DNA of 62,500 bases from Ruegeria sp. YS9 (GCF_024628725.1 NZ_CP102409.1:1-62500), one strand, 5' to 3'. Numbered from the stretch's first letter, positions 45,628 through 55,247 are shown. A program made the numbers and translations. Notes: generated by a model from the sequence alone, not told the origin.

Positions 45628-48420
45628 ATGAGCCTTTACACAGAATACCTGAACGAAATCGAGACGCGCAAAGAACAGGGCCTGCACCCCAAACCCATCG
45701 AAGACGGTGCCCTTTTGCAGCAAATCATCGGGCAGATCAAAGATGCGGGTCACGCGCATCGCGCCGATTCACTGAACTATTTCATCTACAACACGCTTCC
45801 GGGCACAACCAGCGCCGCAGGTGAAAAGGCGCGCTTTCTGAAAGAGATCATCCTGGGTGAGGCAACGGTCGAAGAAATCTCGCAGGATTTCGCGTTTGAA
45901 TTGCTGTCGCATATGAAGGGCGGCCCGTCGGTGGATGTTCTGCTTGATCTGGCGCTGGGCGACGACGCAGAGATTGCGCAGAAGGCGGCGGCAGTTCTGA
46001 AAACACAGGTGTTCCTGTACGACGCAGACACGGACCGGTTGAAAGCGGCGTTTGAGGCCGGGAACCCCGTCGCCAGGGACATTCTGGAAAGCTATGCCAA
46101 GGCCGAGTTCTTTACCCGGCTTCCCGACATCGAAGAAGAAATCAAGGTTGTGACCTATGTGGCGGCCGAAGGGGATATTTCGACCGACCTTCTGTCGCCC
46201 GGCAATCAGGCGCATTCGCGGTCGGACCGTGAATTGCACGGCAAGTGCATGATCTCACCTGAAGCACAGGCCGAGATTCAGGACTTGCAAAAGCAGCATC
46301 CGGACAAGCGTGTCATGCTGGTTGCTGAAAAAGGGACGATGGGCGTTGGATCGTCGCGCATGTCCGGTGTCAACAACGTCGCATTGTGGACCGGAAAGCC
46401 AGCCAGCCCCTATGTGCCTTTCGTGAACATCGCGCCGGTTGTTGCCGGTACAAACGGGATTTCACCGATCTTTCTGACCACCGTCGGCGTAACCGGCGGG
46501 ATCGGCATCGACCTCAAGAACTGGGTCAAGAAAGTGGATGCCGACGGCAAGCCGATTCTGAACAATGACGGCAATCCTATCCTCGAGCAGAAATATTCCG
46601 TCGAGACCGGAACGGTGCTGACCATCAACACCAAGGACAAAAAGCTGTACAATGATGCAGGCGACAAAGAGCTGGTCGATCTGTCATCGTCCTTCACGCC
46701 GCAAAAGATCGAATTCATAAAGGCCGGAGGATCTTATGCCATTGTCTTTGGCAAAAAGCTCCAGACATTCGCGGCCGAGACGCTCGGTCTCGAACTGAAA
46801 TCCGCTTTCGCACCGTCCAAGGAGATCTCGCATGAAGGGCAGGGCCTGACGGCGGTTGAAAAGATATTCAACAAGAACGCGGTTGGCGTGGCCGAAGGCA
46901 AAGTTCTGCATGCGGGCTCGGACGTTCGGGTGAAGGTCAACATCGTCGGTTCGCAGGACACCACCGGTCTGATGACGGCGCAGGAACTGGAAGCCATGGC
47001 GGCGACAGTGATATCGCCCACCGTTGACGGCGCCTATCAGTCTGGCTGTCATACAGCTTCGGTTTGGGATTCCAAAGCGCAGGCAAATATCCCAAAACTG
47101 ATGAAATTCATGAACAACTTTGGCCTGATCACCGCGCGTGACCCCAAAGGTGTTTATCACCCGATGACAGACGTGATTCACAAGGTCTTGAACGACATCA
47201 CCGTGGATGACTGGGCAATCATCATCGGCGGCGACTCGCATACGCGTATGTCCAAAGGCGTCGCGTTTGGTGCTGACTCGGGTACTGTTGCACTGGCGCT
47301 GGCCACCGGCGAAGCCACCATGCCGATTCCGGAATCGGTCAAGGTGACGTTCAAGGGTCAGATGGCGGATCACATGGATTTCCGCGATGTGGTTCACGCC
47401 ACCCAGGCGCAGATGCTGAAGAAATTCGGTGACAACGTGTTCCAGGGCCGGATCATCGAAGTTCATATCGGAACGTTGCTGGCGGATCAGGCATTCACCT
47501 TCACCGACTGGACGGCCGAGATGAAGGCCAAGGCCTCGATCTGCATCTCAGCGGATGACACGTTGATCGAATCTCTGGAAATCGCGAAAAGCCGTATCCA
47601 GATCATGATCGAAAAAGGAATGGATAACGAGGCCCGGACACTGCAAGGCCTGATCGACAAGGCCGATGCGCGGATCGCGGAAATCAAGTCGGGTGAAAAG
47701 CCTGCCCTGAAACCGGATGAAAACGCCAGGTACTTTGCCGAGCTGGTGGTTGACTTGGATGAGATCAGCGAACCCATGATCGCCGACCCGGATGTCAATA
47801 ACGCCGATGTTTCCAAGCGTTACACCCACGATACGATCCGGCCGGTTTCCCACTACAAGGGGGAAAAGAAGGTCGATCTGGGATTTGTTGGATCGTGCAT
47901 GGTGCACAAGGGCGATCTGGTCATCGTCTCGCAGATGCTGAAAAACATCGAGCAGGAGAAGGGCACGGTAGAGTTCAAGGCCCCGCTGGTCGTTGCTGCG
48001 CCCACCTACAACATCATCGATGAGCTTAAGGAAGAAGGCGAGTGGAGCATTCTTCAGAAGTATTCAGGCTTTGAATTCGACGATCTGTTCCCAAAGAGCA
48101 AAGCGCGGACGGAATACAAGAACATCCTGTATCTGGAGCGTCCGGGATGTAACCTCTGCATGGGCAACCAGGAGAAAGCCGCAAAGGGCGATACTGTCCT
48201 AGCCACGTCCACACGCCTGTTCCAGGGGCGTGTTGTTGAGGACGCGGCGGACAAGAAAGGTGAATCCCTGCTGGCATCGACCCCGGTGGTGGTGCTGTCG
48301 GCTGTTTTGGGCCGGATGCCGACCGCCGAGGAATACAAGTCGGCCGTGAAGGGTATCGACCTGACCAAATTTGCGCCTCCGATGGAAAAGCCCGCAGGCA
48401 CGAAGTCAGCGCATTTCTGA
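45628..48420 (+). CDS. acnB: Aconitate hydratase B
   Basis: TCA-cycle enzyme interconverting citrate and isocitrate, in this family also 2-methylisocitrate dehydratase. The 930-residue protein has the AcnB-only N-terminal HEAT-like domain (MSLYTEYLNEIETRKEQGL...) and the swivelling domain placed before the catalytic core. [4Fe-4S] ligands are in SGCHTAS and RPGCNLCMGN, and GGDSHTRMSKGVAFGADSG carries catalytic histidine and serine-rich residues. The start at 45628 matches the family N-terminus. An in-frame ATG 15 bp earlier would add MVGTV. Confidence 0.96.
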   Translation: MSLYTEYLNEIETRKEQGLHPKPIEDGALLQQIIGQIKDAGHAHRADSLNYFIYNTLPGTTSAAGEKARFLKEIILGEATVEEISQDFAFELLSHMKGGPSVDVLLDLALGDDAEIAQKAAAVLKTQVFLYDADTDRLKAAFEAGNPVARDILESYAKAEFFTRLPDIEEEIKVVTYVAAEGDISTDLLSPGNQAHSRSDRELHGKCMISPEAQAEIQDLQKQHPDKRVMLVAEKGTMGVGSSRMSGVNNVALWTGKPASPYVPFVNIAPVVAGTNGISPIFLTTVGVTGGIGIDLKNWVKKVDADGKPILNNDGNPILEQKYSVETGTVLTINTKDKKLYNDAGDKELVDLSSSFTPQKIEFIKAGGSYAIVFGKKLQTFAAETLGLELKSAFAPSKEISHEGQGLTAVEKIFNKNAVGVAEGKVLHAGSDVRVKVNIVGSQDTTGLMTAQELEAMAATVISPTVDGAYQSGCHTASVWDSKAQANIPKLMKFMNNFGLITARDPKGVYHPMTDVIHKVLNDITVDDWAIIIGGDSHTRMSKGVAFGADSGTVALALATGEATMPIPESVKVTFKGQMADHMDFRDVVHATQAQMLKKFGDNVFQGRIIEVHIGTLLADQAFTFTDWTAEMKAKASICISADDTLIESLEIAKSRIQIMIEKGMDNEARTLQGLIDKADARIAEIKSGEKPALKPDENARYFAELVVDLDEISEPMIADPDVNNADVSKRYTHDTIRPVSHYKGEKKVDLGFVGSCMVHKGDLVIVSQMLKNIEQEKGTVEFKAPLVVAAPTYNIIDELKEEGEWSILQKYSGFEFDDLFPKSKARTEYKNILYLERPGCNLCMGNQEKAAKGDTVLATSTRLFQGRVVEDAADKKGESLLASTPVVVLSAVLGRMPTAEEYKSAVKGIDLTKFAPPMEKPAGTKSAHF

Positions 48421-48441
48421 ACGCAAGGCACTTCATTGATT

Positions 48442-48469
48442 GCCCGGTCACCCCTGAAGGTGGCCGGGC
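48442..48469 (+). terminator. Hairpin after acnB
   Basis: An 11-bp stem GCCCGGTCACC / GGTGGCCGGGC (one G-U) with a 6-nt loop, 22 bp after the acnB stop. No strong U-tract follows. It is placed between converging genes and may end both transcripts. Confidence 0.55.
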
Positions 48470-48634
48470 GATTGAATCCGAATGCGTTCAGGCCTGGTTG
48501 CAGCGCGTGCCGCGATGACTCTGACCCAAAGGCGCGGCATGGGGATGCCCCGAACCTTTCGCACGGCTTCGCGTGGACCACATGGAAAATCATGGAAAAT
48601 CCATGTCCCACGGTCATACGGTCGCTGTACGGCG

Positions 48635-49157
48635 TCAGGCTGACAGCTCTTTATACATGTAAGTTGTGGGTTCCAATTTGGTTTCGAACGGGTTCCGGCA
48701 GTAGTTCGGAATTTCCCCGGCGATCTGAAACCCAAGGTCCAGATAGAGCAATCGAGAAGGGTCGGTGCTGCGGGTATCAAGAACCAGCATCGTGCGTTCC
48801 AACTCTGTCGTTCGTTGAAAGAGGGCTTGCATCAAGGCGCGGCCAAAACCGCGCCGTCTGGCGTTCGGGTGCACCAGAAGCTTTGCGACATCGGCGCGGT
48901 GCGGCTGATTGGGCATGGTCGCGGGGATCAGTTGCACCGTGCCCTGAATGCGCCCGTTGTCGTGGAGGACAAACAGCTCCAATGCAGCGGATTTCAGCCC
49001 GGGCCGAACTTTTTTGCAGCCAGTATTTTCGTGCGTCACCCTCGGTAAACGGAAGGACAAAGCCGATGCTGGCCCCGTCATGCACACAGCCGTGGAGGAT
49101 TTCCGCCAGATCATCTACTGCCGCGCTGAAATCGGGATCGGTCAGACGCGAGATCAT
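48635..49157 (-). pseudogene. GNAT acetyltransferase with homopolymer frameshift
   Basis: The start (49157) overlaps the stop of the XRE-cupin gene (ATGA). The first ~45 residues (MISRLTDPDFSAAVDDLAEIL...GFVLPFTEGDARKYWLQK) are in one frame. A run of six A on the coding strand (49010-49015) then shifts the frame, and the GNAT core continues in another: VRPGLKSAALELFVLHDNG, NQPHRADVAKLLVHPNARRRGFGRALM, LDTRSTDPSRLLYLDLGFQ. With five A the protein would be one continuous 174-residue acetyltransferase. Recent inactivation, slippage expression or a sequencing error are all possible. Confidence 0.83.
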
Positions 49158-49708
49158 ATCAGCACCAAGAGATAACGCGCACCGCGAGATGCGCCGGTTT
49201 CGAACCGGGTCGGGCCCGACAGGTGATAGCGCAGGCAATCTCCGGCGCTCAGCGCATGGGGTGTTCCGTCAACAGTCAGTGTCAGTGCGCCGTCGATCAG
49301 GACCAGATGGTGTTCCTGCCCGGACTTGGGCGGCGCCTCGTAAGTGATGACCGTGTCGCGCGGCAGGTGGCATTCCACGACCTCGGCGTTCAGGCCGTTT
49401 GCAGGGGGTGAAACTGCACGGCGGGTAAAGCCAGTTTCGGGATCGCGCCATTCGGTCTGGCGTTCAAACGGCACTTTGGGGTCAAAGCTGTCTTCGACCA
49501 TCATCAAAAGCCGGGACATCGGCAGGCCATAAGCGGCACAGAGGCGGCCAAGATTCTCAGCGGTGGGGCTGACCTCTCCTTTCTCCATGCGGGACAGTGT
49601 GGCGCGGCTGATTCCGCTGTGGGCGGCCAGTTGATCCAGCGACCATCCGCGCCCGTGGCGGAGATCGTTCAAACGGACGGCAAGGCGGTTTGAGAGGTTG
49701 TCGAGCAT
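49154..49708 (-). CDS. XRE-family regulator with C-terminal cupin domain
   Basis: A 184-residue regulator. The N-terminal HTH is SLDQLAAHSGISRATLSRMEKGEVSPTAENLGRLCAAYG, and the C-terminal small beta-barrel (VVECHLPRDTVITYEAPPKSGQEHHLVLIDGALTLTVDG...LSAGDCLRYH) is a cupin that could sense a small ligand. Regulators of this form often control a neighbouring acetyltransferase or amino-acid/polyamine gene. Here the next gene, overlapping by 4 bp, is the frameshifted GNAT gene. Confidence 0.88.
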   Translation of the reverse strand: MLDNLSNRLAVRLNDLRHGRGWSLDQLAAHSGISRATLSRMEKGEVSPTAENLGRLCAAYGLPMSRLLMMVEDSFDPKVPFERQTEWRDPETGFTRRAVSPPANGLNAEVVECHLPRDTVITYEAPPKSGQEHHLVLIDGALTLTVDGTPHALSAGDCLRYHLSGPTRFETGASRGARYLLVLI

Positions 49709-49778
49709 GGATCACAAACGAGAGGAGTTTTCATTTACGGGAAAAGTACAAAATAAATATGGCTGAGTAAATAAAAAA

Positions 49779-49799
49779 GGGCGCGGAAACTCCGCACCC
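49779..49799 (-). terminator. Intrinsic terminator of iron-binding protein gene
   Basis: On the minus strand GGGTGCGGA-GTT-TCCGCGCCC forms a 9-bp stem (one mismatch or G-U) directly followed by TTTTTTAT. It lies 28 bp after the stop of the binding-protein gene: a textbook intrinsic terminator. Confidence 0.85.
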
Positions 49800-49826
49800 T
49801 TCGTAAGCCTCTGACGATGTGGCGGA

Positions 49827-50840
49827 TTACTTCCAGCCGACTTCGTTGAAGATTTTCTGTGCTTCCGGGATGTTCTTTGCGACCTCAGACAGGTTCACGT
49901 CGTCAGCTTTGAACTCACCCAGTGCCTTTACCGATTCCGCCAGTTCAACACTCTGTACTGCCGGGAATTCGTCATTGCCCGCCGAGAAGTACTTCTGCGC
50001 CTGATCGCTTGCCAGATACTCCAGGAACAGGATTGCGTTTTCCTTGTTCGGCGCATGTGCCGCGACGCCACCGCCCGACAGGTTCATATGCGCACCATAG
50101 CTGTCCTGATTGGGGAAGACCCAGCCGATCTTGTCGAGGTCAGAGGAAAGACCTTTGACGTCTTTGCGGATGGCCCGCGCATAGTAGTAGGTGTTCGACA
50201 CAGCGATATCGCATTCACCCGAAACGATGCCACGCAACTGGTCGGTGTCACCGCCCTGCGGGTCTCGGGCCATGTTGGCGACAACGCCTTCGGCCCAGGA
50301 TTTTGCAGCTTCGGCGCCTTCATGTGTGATGATCGAAGCGAGCAGGGTCTGGTTGTAGGTGTTGGTCGAGGACCGGATGCAGATCAGGCCCTTGTATTCC
50401 GGCTTGGCCAGGTCCGCGTAAGTGGCCGGCGGATTGGCAACGTTTTCCTTGTTGTAAAAGATGATCCGACCGCGCTGTGAAAAGCCGAACCACTGGTTGT
50501 CTTCGTCCTGAAGGTTGGCGGGGATGCGCTCTTCCAGGGTTTCGCTGTCGATTGCTTGCAGAATGCCGGCATCTTTGGCACGCGCCAGGCGAGACGTGTC
50601 GACCGTCAGCATGACGTCTGCCGGAGAGTTCGCGCCTTCGGCTTCCATACGCGCGATCAATTCATCCGCCTTGCCTTCGATCCGGTTGATCTTGATTCCG
50701 GTCGCTTCTTCGAAATCGGTGTAGAGGCGTTCGTCGGTGTCATAGTGGCGCGACGAATAAAGGTTCAGTTCGCCTTCGGCGGCGGCCGATCCGGCGATCA
50801 GGGCCGACAGGGCGGCGGCGATAAAGCGGGTGGTTTTCAT
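49827..50840 (-). CDS. Fe(III) ABC transporter substrate-binding protein (FbpA/FutA family)
   Basis: A 337-residue periplasmic ferric-ion-binding protein. Signal peptide MKTTRFIAAALSALIAGSAAA is followed by EGELNLYSSRHYDTDERLYTDFEEATGIKINRIEGKADELIARM, typical of the FutA group. The iron-ligand tyrosines are in SNTYYYARAIR. The start at 50840 begins the signal peptide, and upstream in-frame codons would spoil it. No permease or ATPase gene is adjacent, so this is an orphan binding protein here, possibly working with a transporter elsewhere. Confidence 0.92.
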   Translation of the reverse strand: MKTTRFIAAALSALIAGSAAAEGELNLYSSRHYDTDERLYTDFEEATGIKINRIEGKADELIARMEAEGANSPADVMLTVDTSRLARAKDAGILQAIDSETLEERIPANLQDEDNQWFGFSQRGRIIFYNKENVANPPATYADLAKPEYKGLICIRSSTNTYNQTLLASIITHEGAEAAKSWAEGVVANMARDPQGGDTDQLRGIVSGECDIAVSNTYYYARAIRKDVKGLSSDLDKIGWVFPNQDSYGAHMNLSGGGVAAHAPNKENAILFLEYLASDQAQKYFSAGNDEFPAVQSVELAESVKALGEFKADDVNLSEVAKNIPEAQKIFNEVGWK

Positions 50841-51082
50841 CTGTGTATGTCCCGGTTGTCGATTCTCATGAGCGGGAATTTCCCGACTGATTTGCTCAAT
50901 TAAAGGAATTCGAGCGGGATGCAAGGAAATCTGACAAAAATACTTGGTAAAAATGCCGCAGAGGCAGCAGGGGCCGTATCATTTGTTAACGATGTCGGGG
51001 TCAGTTGGTAGGGCGCCGTCGGAAACCGGCAAGCGCGCAGGTGTCGGGTCGGTTGGGTGCAAATGAAGGAAGGGCTGTCGAA

Positions 51083-51499
51083 TTGGTCGAAGTATTGCTG
51101 GATGCCGTGACGCTGCTGTTGCTTCTCGGGCTGGTCGCGGGGCCGGTCTGGATTTGCGTCAAACAGCCCGGCTTTCCGTCCGGGTTCACCTGGAGCTTCG
51201 TGGTCGTCGTCGGTCTGACCATCCTGTTTTCGTGGTGGCGCGACTACGCGCTTGATCTGGAGTTGCTTGCAATGGGTGTGGATCTTGACGGTTTCACGAC
51301 CGATGAGCGGATGCGCGGTGTTGCGCCACATTTGCGGGACCAGGCCGAGCGCATGGTCTTTTCCCCCGAACGATTGGGTGTCGGCTGGCCGATAAAGGCA
51401 GGGTTCGCCCTGTTCGTTTCAGTCCCCTACGCGATGGCGGTCTGTTGCATCATCTGGCTGCTGCGGGCGATGCGCAAGTGGGGCCGCGGGGCCGGGTAG
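51083..51499 (+). CDS. Small membrane protein of unknown function
   Basis: About 138 residues if started at TTG 51083, which follows GGAAGGG. The frame is open back to 51005 with another TTG but no ribosome site. Hydrophobic segments are at LLDAVTLLLLLGLVAGPVWICV, FTWSFVVVVGLTILFSWW and, near the C-terminus, FALFVSVPYAMAVCCIIWLL, with a ~60-residue soluble part between (DLELLAMGVDLDGFTTDERMRG). No family recognised. Confidence 0.6.
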   Translation: MVEVLLDAVTLLLLLGLVAGPVWICVKQPGFPSGFTWSFVVVVGLTILFSWWRDYALDLELLAMGVDLDGFTTDERMRGVAPHLRDQAERMVFSPERLGVGWPIKAGFALFVSVPYAMAVCCIIWLLRAMRKWGRGAG

Positions 51500-51511
51500 G
51501 CACAAAAAAAA

Positions 51512-51529
51512 CCGCGCCCGAAGGCGCGG
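51512..51529 (-). terminator. Intrinsic terminator of rpmJ
   Basis: Perfect 7-bp stem CCGCGCC / GGCGCGG with a 4-nt loop, followed on the minus strand by a run of U (complement of the A-tract at 51503-51511). It ends 26 bp after the rpmJ stop. Confidence 0.9.
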
Positions 51530-51555
51530 CTCTTTGAAGCGGTGTTTCGCCGTTC

Positions 51556-51681
51556 TCAGCCTTGGCGAGCTTTGAACTTGCGCTGCGTCTTGTTGATAAC
51601 GTAGACGCGGCCTTTGCGACGCACAACACGGCAGTCGCGGTGCCGATTCTTGAGCGAGCGGAGCGAGTTCTTGACCTTCAT
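51556..51681 (-). CDS. rpmJ: 50S ribosomal protein L36 (type B)
   Basis: A 41-residue basic protein, [20 protein letters not shown] followed by [21 protein letters not shown]. Compared with the zinc-binding form it has one cysteine and lacks the C-x2-C...C-x4-H set, so it is the zinc-independent C-minus type. The start at 51681 has no strong ribosome site but matches the family. Terminator follows directly. Confidence 0.95.
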   Translation of the reverse strand: MKVKNSLRSLKNRHRDCRVVRRKGRVYVINKTQRKFKARQG

Positions 51682-51771
51682 GGTCTGTCTCCAATCTGCG
51701 GCGCCTTCATCAAGGACGTGGCCAGCGCCTGGGTTACTCGGGTGTCCCGGATCTCCGGAACAGTGAAAACA

Positions 51772-51846
51772 TGGTGGGCGGTACAAGGATCGAACTTGTG
51801 ACCCCTTCGATGTCAACGAAGTGCTCTACCGCTGAGCTAACCGCCC
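51772..51846 (-). tRNA. tRNA-Val(GAC)
   Basis: 75 nt on the minus strand with encoded CCA. Acceptor GGGCGGT/ACCGCCC, D arm GCTC-AGCGGTA-GAGC, anticodon arm CTTCG-TTGACAT-CGAAG with anticodon GAC, T arm ACAAG-TTCGATC-CTTGT. All stems are fully paired. Confidence 0.95.
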
Positions 51847-51994
51847 ACTTTCCCTTTGCGTGATCAGCCCCATAACGAAATGGGGCGCGGAACCCCGCGC
51901 CGGTGGAGGGGTCTATAAAAGGAGTCGCAAAAGGGTTCAAGGGGTTTGGCAGAACTATTTTCCGGTCTATGTTGATTGCGAAGATGGAGGGATC

Positions 51995-52855
51995 ATGCAG
52001 AACGCAGCCTTTGTATTGGATATGCCGGAAAACCGCAGTTCATGCGTGGTTTTTTCATCTCCGCATAGCGGGCGGAATTATCCCGAAGCGTTTCTGAAGC
52101 GGTCCGTTCTGAACCAAAGTGTGATTCGATCCTCGGAAGACGCATTTGTCGATCAATTGTTTGCGGCAGCAGCCGAGAATGGCGCGCCTTTGATCAAAGC
52201 GACCATGCCGCGCGCCTATCTGGACCTGAATCGCAGTCTGGACGAACTGGACCCGGCGTTGATCAGCGGTGCCCGCAGGCATGGGCACAACCCCAGGGTC
52301 GCATCAGGGCTGGGTGTGATTCCCCGCGTTGTGGCCAATGGACGAGCAATCTACAGCGGCAAGCTGACCATGGACGAGGCGCGGCTGCGTATCGACACCT
52401 ACTGGCGACCCTATCATGCACGGTTGAAATCCCTTCTGGCCGAATCACATGAGAAATTCGGCCAGGCCATACTGGTGGATTGCCACTCGATGCCGCATGA
52501 GGCGGTCGCCATGGCCGGTACGACCCGAAACAAACGGCCCGAGATCGTGCTGGGTGATCGGTTCGGTGCTTCGGCCTCGCCCGAAATCGTGGACCTCATC
52601 GAATCGGCGTTTGCTGCGGCAGGTCTGAATGTGGTGCGCAATGCCCCGTTTGCCGGGGCCTATGTGACGCAGACTTACGGCCGACCCACCCGCCAGCAAC
52701 ACGCGATCCAGATTGAAATCGACCGGGCCTTGTACATGGATGAAGAAAAGATTGCGCCGAACGCCAATTTCATGACGTTTTCGAAACTCCTCCGACAGGT
52801 GGTGCGCGACATATCCAAAATCGGTTCAAAACCTCTCCGTCTGGCGGCGGAATGA
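51995..52855 (+). CDS. N-formylglutamate amidohydrolase family protein
   Basis: A 286-residue zinc-dependent hydrolase. Family landmarks are VVFSSPHSGRNYPEAFL, SSEDAFVDQLF, RAYLDLNRSLDELDP, DCHSMP and QQHAIQIEIDRALYMDE. Known members release formate from N-formyl-L-glutamate in histidine degradation, although many genomic members without hut neighbours have undetermined substrates, as here. ATG at 51995 follows GATGGAGGGATC. The gene lies between tRNA-Val and convergent dinB (2-bp gap). Confidence 0.9.
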   Translation: MQNAAFVLDMPENRSSCVVFSSPHSGRNYPEAFLKRSVLNQSVIRSSEDAFVDQLFAAAAENGAPLIKATMPRAYLDLNRSLDELDPALISGARRHGHNPRVASGLGVIPRVVANGRAIYSGKLTMDEARLRIDTYWRPYHARLKSLLAESHEKFGQAILVDCHSMPHEAVAMAGTTRNKRPEIVLGDRFGASASPEIVDLIESAFAAAGLNVVRNAPFAGAYVTQTYGRPTRQQHAIQIEIDRALYMDEEKIAPNANFMTFSKLLRQVVRDISKIGSKPLRLAAE

Positions 52856-52857
52856 AG

Positions 52858-54111
52858 CTAGCGCAAAGCGCGGCCCTTCACGATTGCTTCCGGGCCGAAC
52901 CTCTGGCGGATTTGGTCGGTGGCGCGCTCGGCCTGTGATCTGCGGACCGCGTCGGGGTCAAGCAGGTCGCCGGAAATGTCAGCCTGATCCGCCGGGCACA
53001 AGTCAGACAGCCCACACCCCAACAGGCGGTACGGCCCCTGATCCCCCACCTGATCGAAAAGCCCTTTTGCGGTGCGATAAATCCTGTCCGCGATCTGCGT
53101 TGCGTCCCGCAATGACACGCGCCGTGTCAGAACTTTGTGGTTGGCTTTCTTCAGCTTCAGCGTAACGACCCGGCCAGCCAGATCCTTGGCCTTGGCCCGG
53201 TCCGAGACCTTCAGGGCCATGCGCCACAAATGTCCGTCCAGAACCTCAATATTGGCGGTGTCCTCGAAAAATGTGGTCTCATTGCTGATGGATTTCATTG
53301 GTTCATGGGCTGAAACGCGCCTTTTGTCTTGCCCTCGAGCCAAATGCCACAGGCGATACCCCATCGAGCCGAAACGCGCAGTCAAAGCCTCCTGATCCCA
53401 ACGCAGCAAGTCGTTGAAGGTTCGAATCCCCGCACGGTCCAGCGATTCCTGCGCGGCGGGGCCAATCCCCCAGATCAACCGTACGGGTTTGTCATTCAGA
53501 AACTCTGCCGTCTCGGCCTTGCCAATCACCGAAAACCCGCGGGGCTTGTCGAGATCCGAGGCAACCTTGGCCAGAAACTTGTTGTGACTCAGCCCGATGG
53601 ATCCGGTCACACCCAGTTCATCTTTCATGCGTTTGACGAGGCGCGCCAACATGGCGGCCGGGGGGGCTCCGTGCAGGCGTTCGGTGCCGGACAGGTCCAT
53701 GAAAGCTTCGTCCAGGGACAGGGGTTCGACCACCGGTGTCAGTTCGTCCATCATGGCGCGGATGTCCCGTGACACCTGGGCATACACGGACATGCGTGGT
53801 TTGATCACGACGGCATCGGGGCATAATTGCAGCGCTTTGAACATGGGCATGGCGGATCGCACTCCGCGAATTCGGGCCACGTAGCATGCCGTGGAAACGA
53901 CGCCGCGTTTGCCGCCGCCGATGATGACAGGCTTGTCTGCCAGTTCCGGATTGTCCCGCTTTTCCACCGAAGCATAAAAAGCATCGCAATCCATATGAGC
54001 GATGGACAGGTCAAAGAGTTCGGGATGAGACTTTATCCTGGGGCTGCCGCAGGCCGTGCAGCGCCGTTCGTTTGTCAAATGGGTCAGGCAATCTCGGCAA
54101 AGACCGGGCAT
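52858..54111 (-). CDS. dinB: DNA polymerase IV (DinB, Y-family)
   Basis: Error-prone translesion polymerase of 417 residues. Catalytic motifs are HMDCDAFYASVEKRDNP, SLDEAFMDLSGTE (with the catalytic acid pair) and SIGLSHNKFLAKVASDLDKP. The thumb and little-finger domains follow. An N-terminal extension CRDCLTHLTNERRCTACG forms a probable zinc ribbon not present in E. coli DinB but seen in alphaproteobacterial forms. Ribosome site GAGGACGCAG. I looked for a GTTC-N7-GTTC LexA box upstream and did not find one. Confidence 0.94.
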   Translation of the reverse strand: MPGLCRDCLTHLTNERRCTACGSPRIKSHPELFDLSIAHMDCDAFYASVEKRDNPELADKPVIIGGGKRGVVSTACYVARIRGVRSAMPMFKALQLCPDAVVIKPRMSVYAQVSRDIRAMMDELTPVVEPLSLDEAFMDLSGTERLHGAPPAAMLARLVKRMKDELGVTGSIGLSHNKFLAKVASDLDKPRGFSVIGKAETAEFLNDKPVRLIWGIGPAAQESLDRAGIRTFNDLLRWDQEALTARFGSMGYRLWHLARGQDKRRVSAHEPMKSISNETTFFEDTANIEVLDGHLWRMALKVSDRAKAKDLAGRVVTLKLKKANHKVLTRRVSLRDATQIADRIYRTAKGLFDQVGDQGPYRLLGCGLSDLCPADQADISGDLLDPDAVRRSQAERATDQIRQRFGPEAIVKGRALR

Positions 54112-54196
54112 CTGCGTCCTCGTGTGTTCCGCAGTTGTCTTGGGGGTCCTTTATATCATCCAGTGATATCGATCAAAGATCATTCAGAGAAAAGAA

Positions 54197-54250
54197 CCCC
54201 CCGCGCTTCGCGGGGGGGAAGTAACGAACCTCAGGAAGAATAGGTTCGTT
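54197..54250. terminator. Two hairpins in the dinB-pyrF gap
   Basis: CCCCCCGCG-CTT-CGCGGGGGG (54197-54217) is a perfect 9-bp stem, followed on the minus strand by TTCTTTTC, so it could end transcription arriving from pyrF. AACGAACCT / AGGTTCGTT (54223-54250, 10-nt loop) is a second perfect 9-bp stem. The rest of the 338-bp gap (54112-54449) shows no gene. Confidence 0.6.
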
Positions 54251-54449
54251 GGGGAGTAAATCCCCTTAAGAATCGCCAAGATTTTCGGGCTGAGATAGGG
54301 TAAAGCGCGCTTTTGAAAAACTCGCTTTTTGAATGTGTGTTTTCTGGCACAGGGACGATTTGGCGCGGATTCGCGAAAAATTGACGTAAGGTCAAGCTGT
54401 TGTGGCGGTATTTCAGCATGAATCCCTGCTGAAACGATGGCCCTGCTCA

Positions 54450-55160
54450 TCACGTTTTCAGAGAATTTAGCTCGGTCAAAACGGCTGCGGCCGCGGATTT
54501 AGGATCTTCGGCCTGATAAATGGGGCGGCCAACTACGATATGATCCGCTCCGTCCTGGATGGCGCTGGCCGGTGTGGCCACACGTTTTTGATCGCCCAGG
54601 GCCGCGCCTGCCGGACGCACGCCGGGGGTTACGATCAGTCGGCCCGTCGCCTGGGGCAGGGCGCGGATCAGGGCGGCCTCCTGCGGGCTGGCGATCACGC
54701 CGTCGGCCCCGGCCTCGAAGGCGTGGGCGGCGCGTTCCACCACCATGTCCTGAACGTCACCGGCCTTCATCATGCCGGCATCCAGATCGTCGCGGTTCAG
54801 CGAGGTCAGGATGGTCACCGCCAGGATCTTCAGATCCTTGCCTGCTGCGCCTTCCTTGGCAGCACGCACCACATGCGGGTCGCCATGCACGGTCAGGAAA
54901 TCCAGATCGAACTGCGCCAACCCTCGTACGGCATTCTCGACCGTGTTGCCGATGTCGAACAGCTTCATGTCCAGAAAGATGCGCTTGCCGTGTTCCTGCT
55001 TGAGTTCATTGGCCAGTGCCAGCCCGCCGCCTGTCAGCATGCCCAGGCCGATCTTGTAGAACGAAACGGCGTCGCCCAGCGTCTCGGCCAGCTTCAGCCC
55101 TTCCAGTGCGTTGGGGACGTCGAGGGCGACGATCAGGCGGTCATCGGCGGTTTGGGGCAT
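54450..55160 (-). CDS. pyrF: Orotidine-5'-phosphate decarboxylase
   Basis: Final step of UMP synthesis (OMP to UMP plus CO2). The 236-residue TIM barrel has the catalytic DMKLFDIGNTV (K and D residues of the D-x-K-x-x-D array), VALDVPN near the N-terminus, TVHGDPHVVRAA and the phosphate-binding VVGRPIYQAEDP. Length and motifs are standard for the short bacterial group. ATG at 55160. Confidence 0.96.
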   Translation of the reverse strand: MPQTADDRLIVALDVPNALEGLKLAETLGDAVSFYKIGLGMLTGGGLALANELKQEHGKRIFLDMKLFDIGNTVENAVRGLAQFDLDFLTVHGDPHVVRAAKEGAAGKDLKILAVTILTSLNRDDLDAGMMKAGDVQDMVVERAAHAFEAGADGVIASPQEAALIRALPQATGRLIVTPGVRPAGAALGDQKRVATPASAIQDGADHIVVGRPIYQAEDPKSAAAAVLTELNSLKT

Positions 55161-55247
55161 TGGTTCGACCTTTCAGGCTTGACGGGATCGGCGCTTCTGT
55201 AGAGCGTGTGGCGCATTGAGACAAGAAAAGACGCAGGAAAATACGGG

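Noticed and set aside
54112..54200. LexA box upstream of dinB
   Set aside because: No GTTC-N7-GTTC match was found; only partial GTTC words occur.
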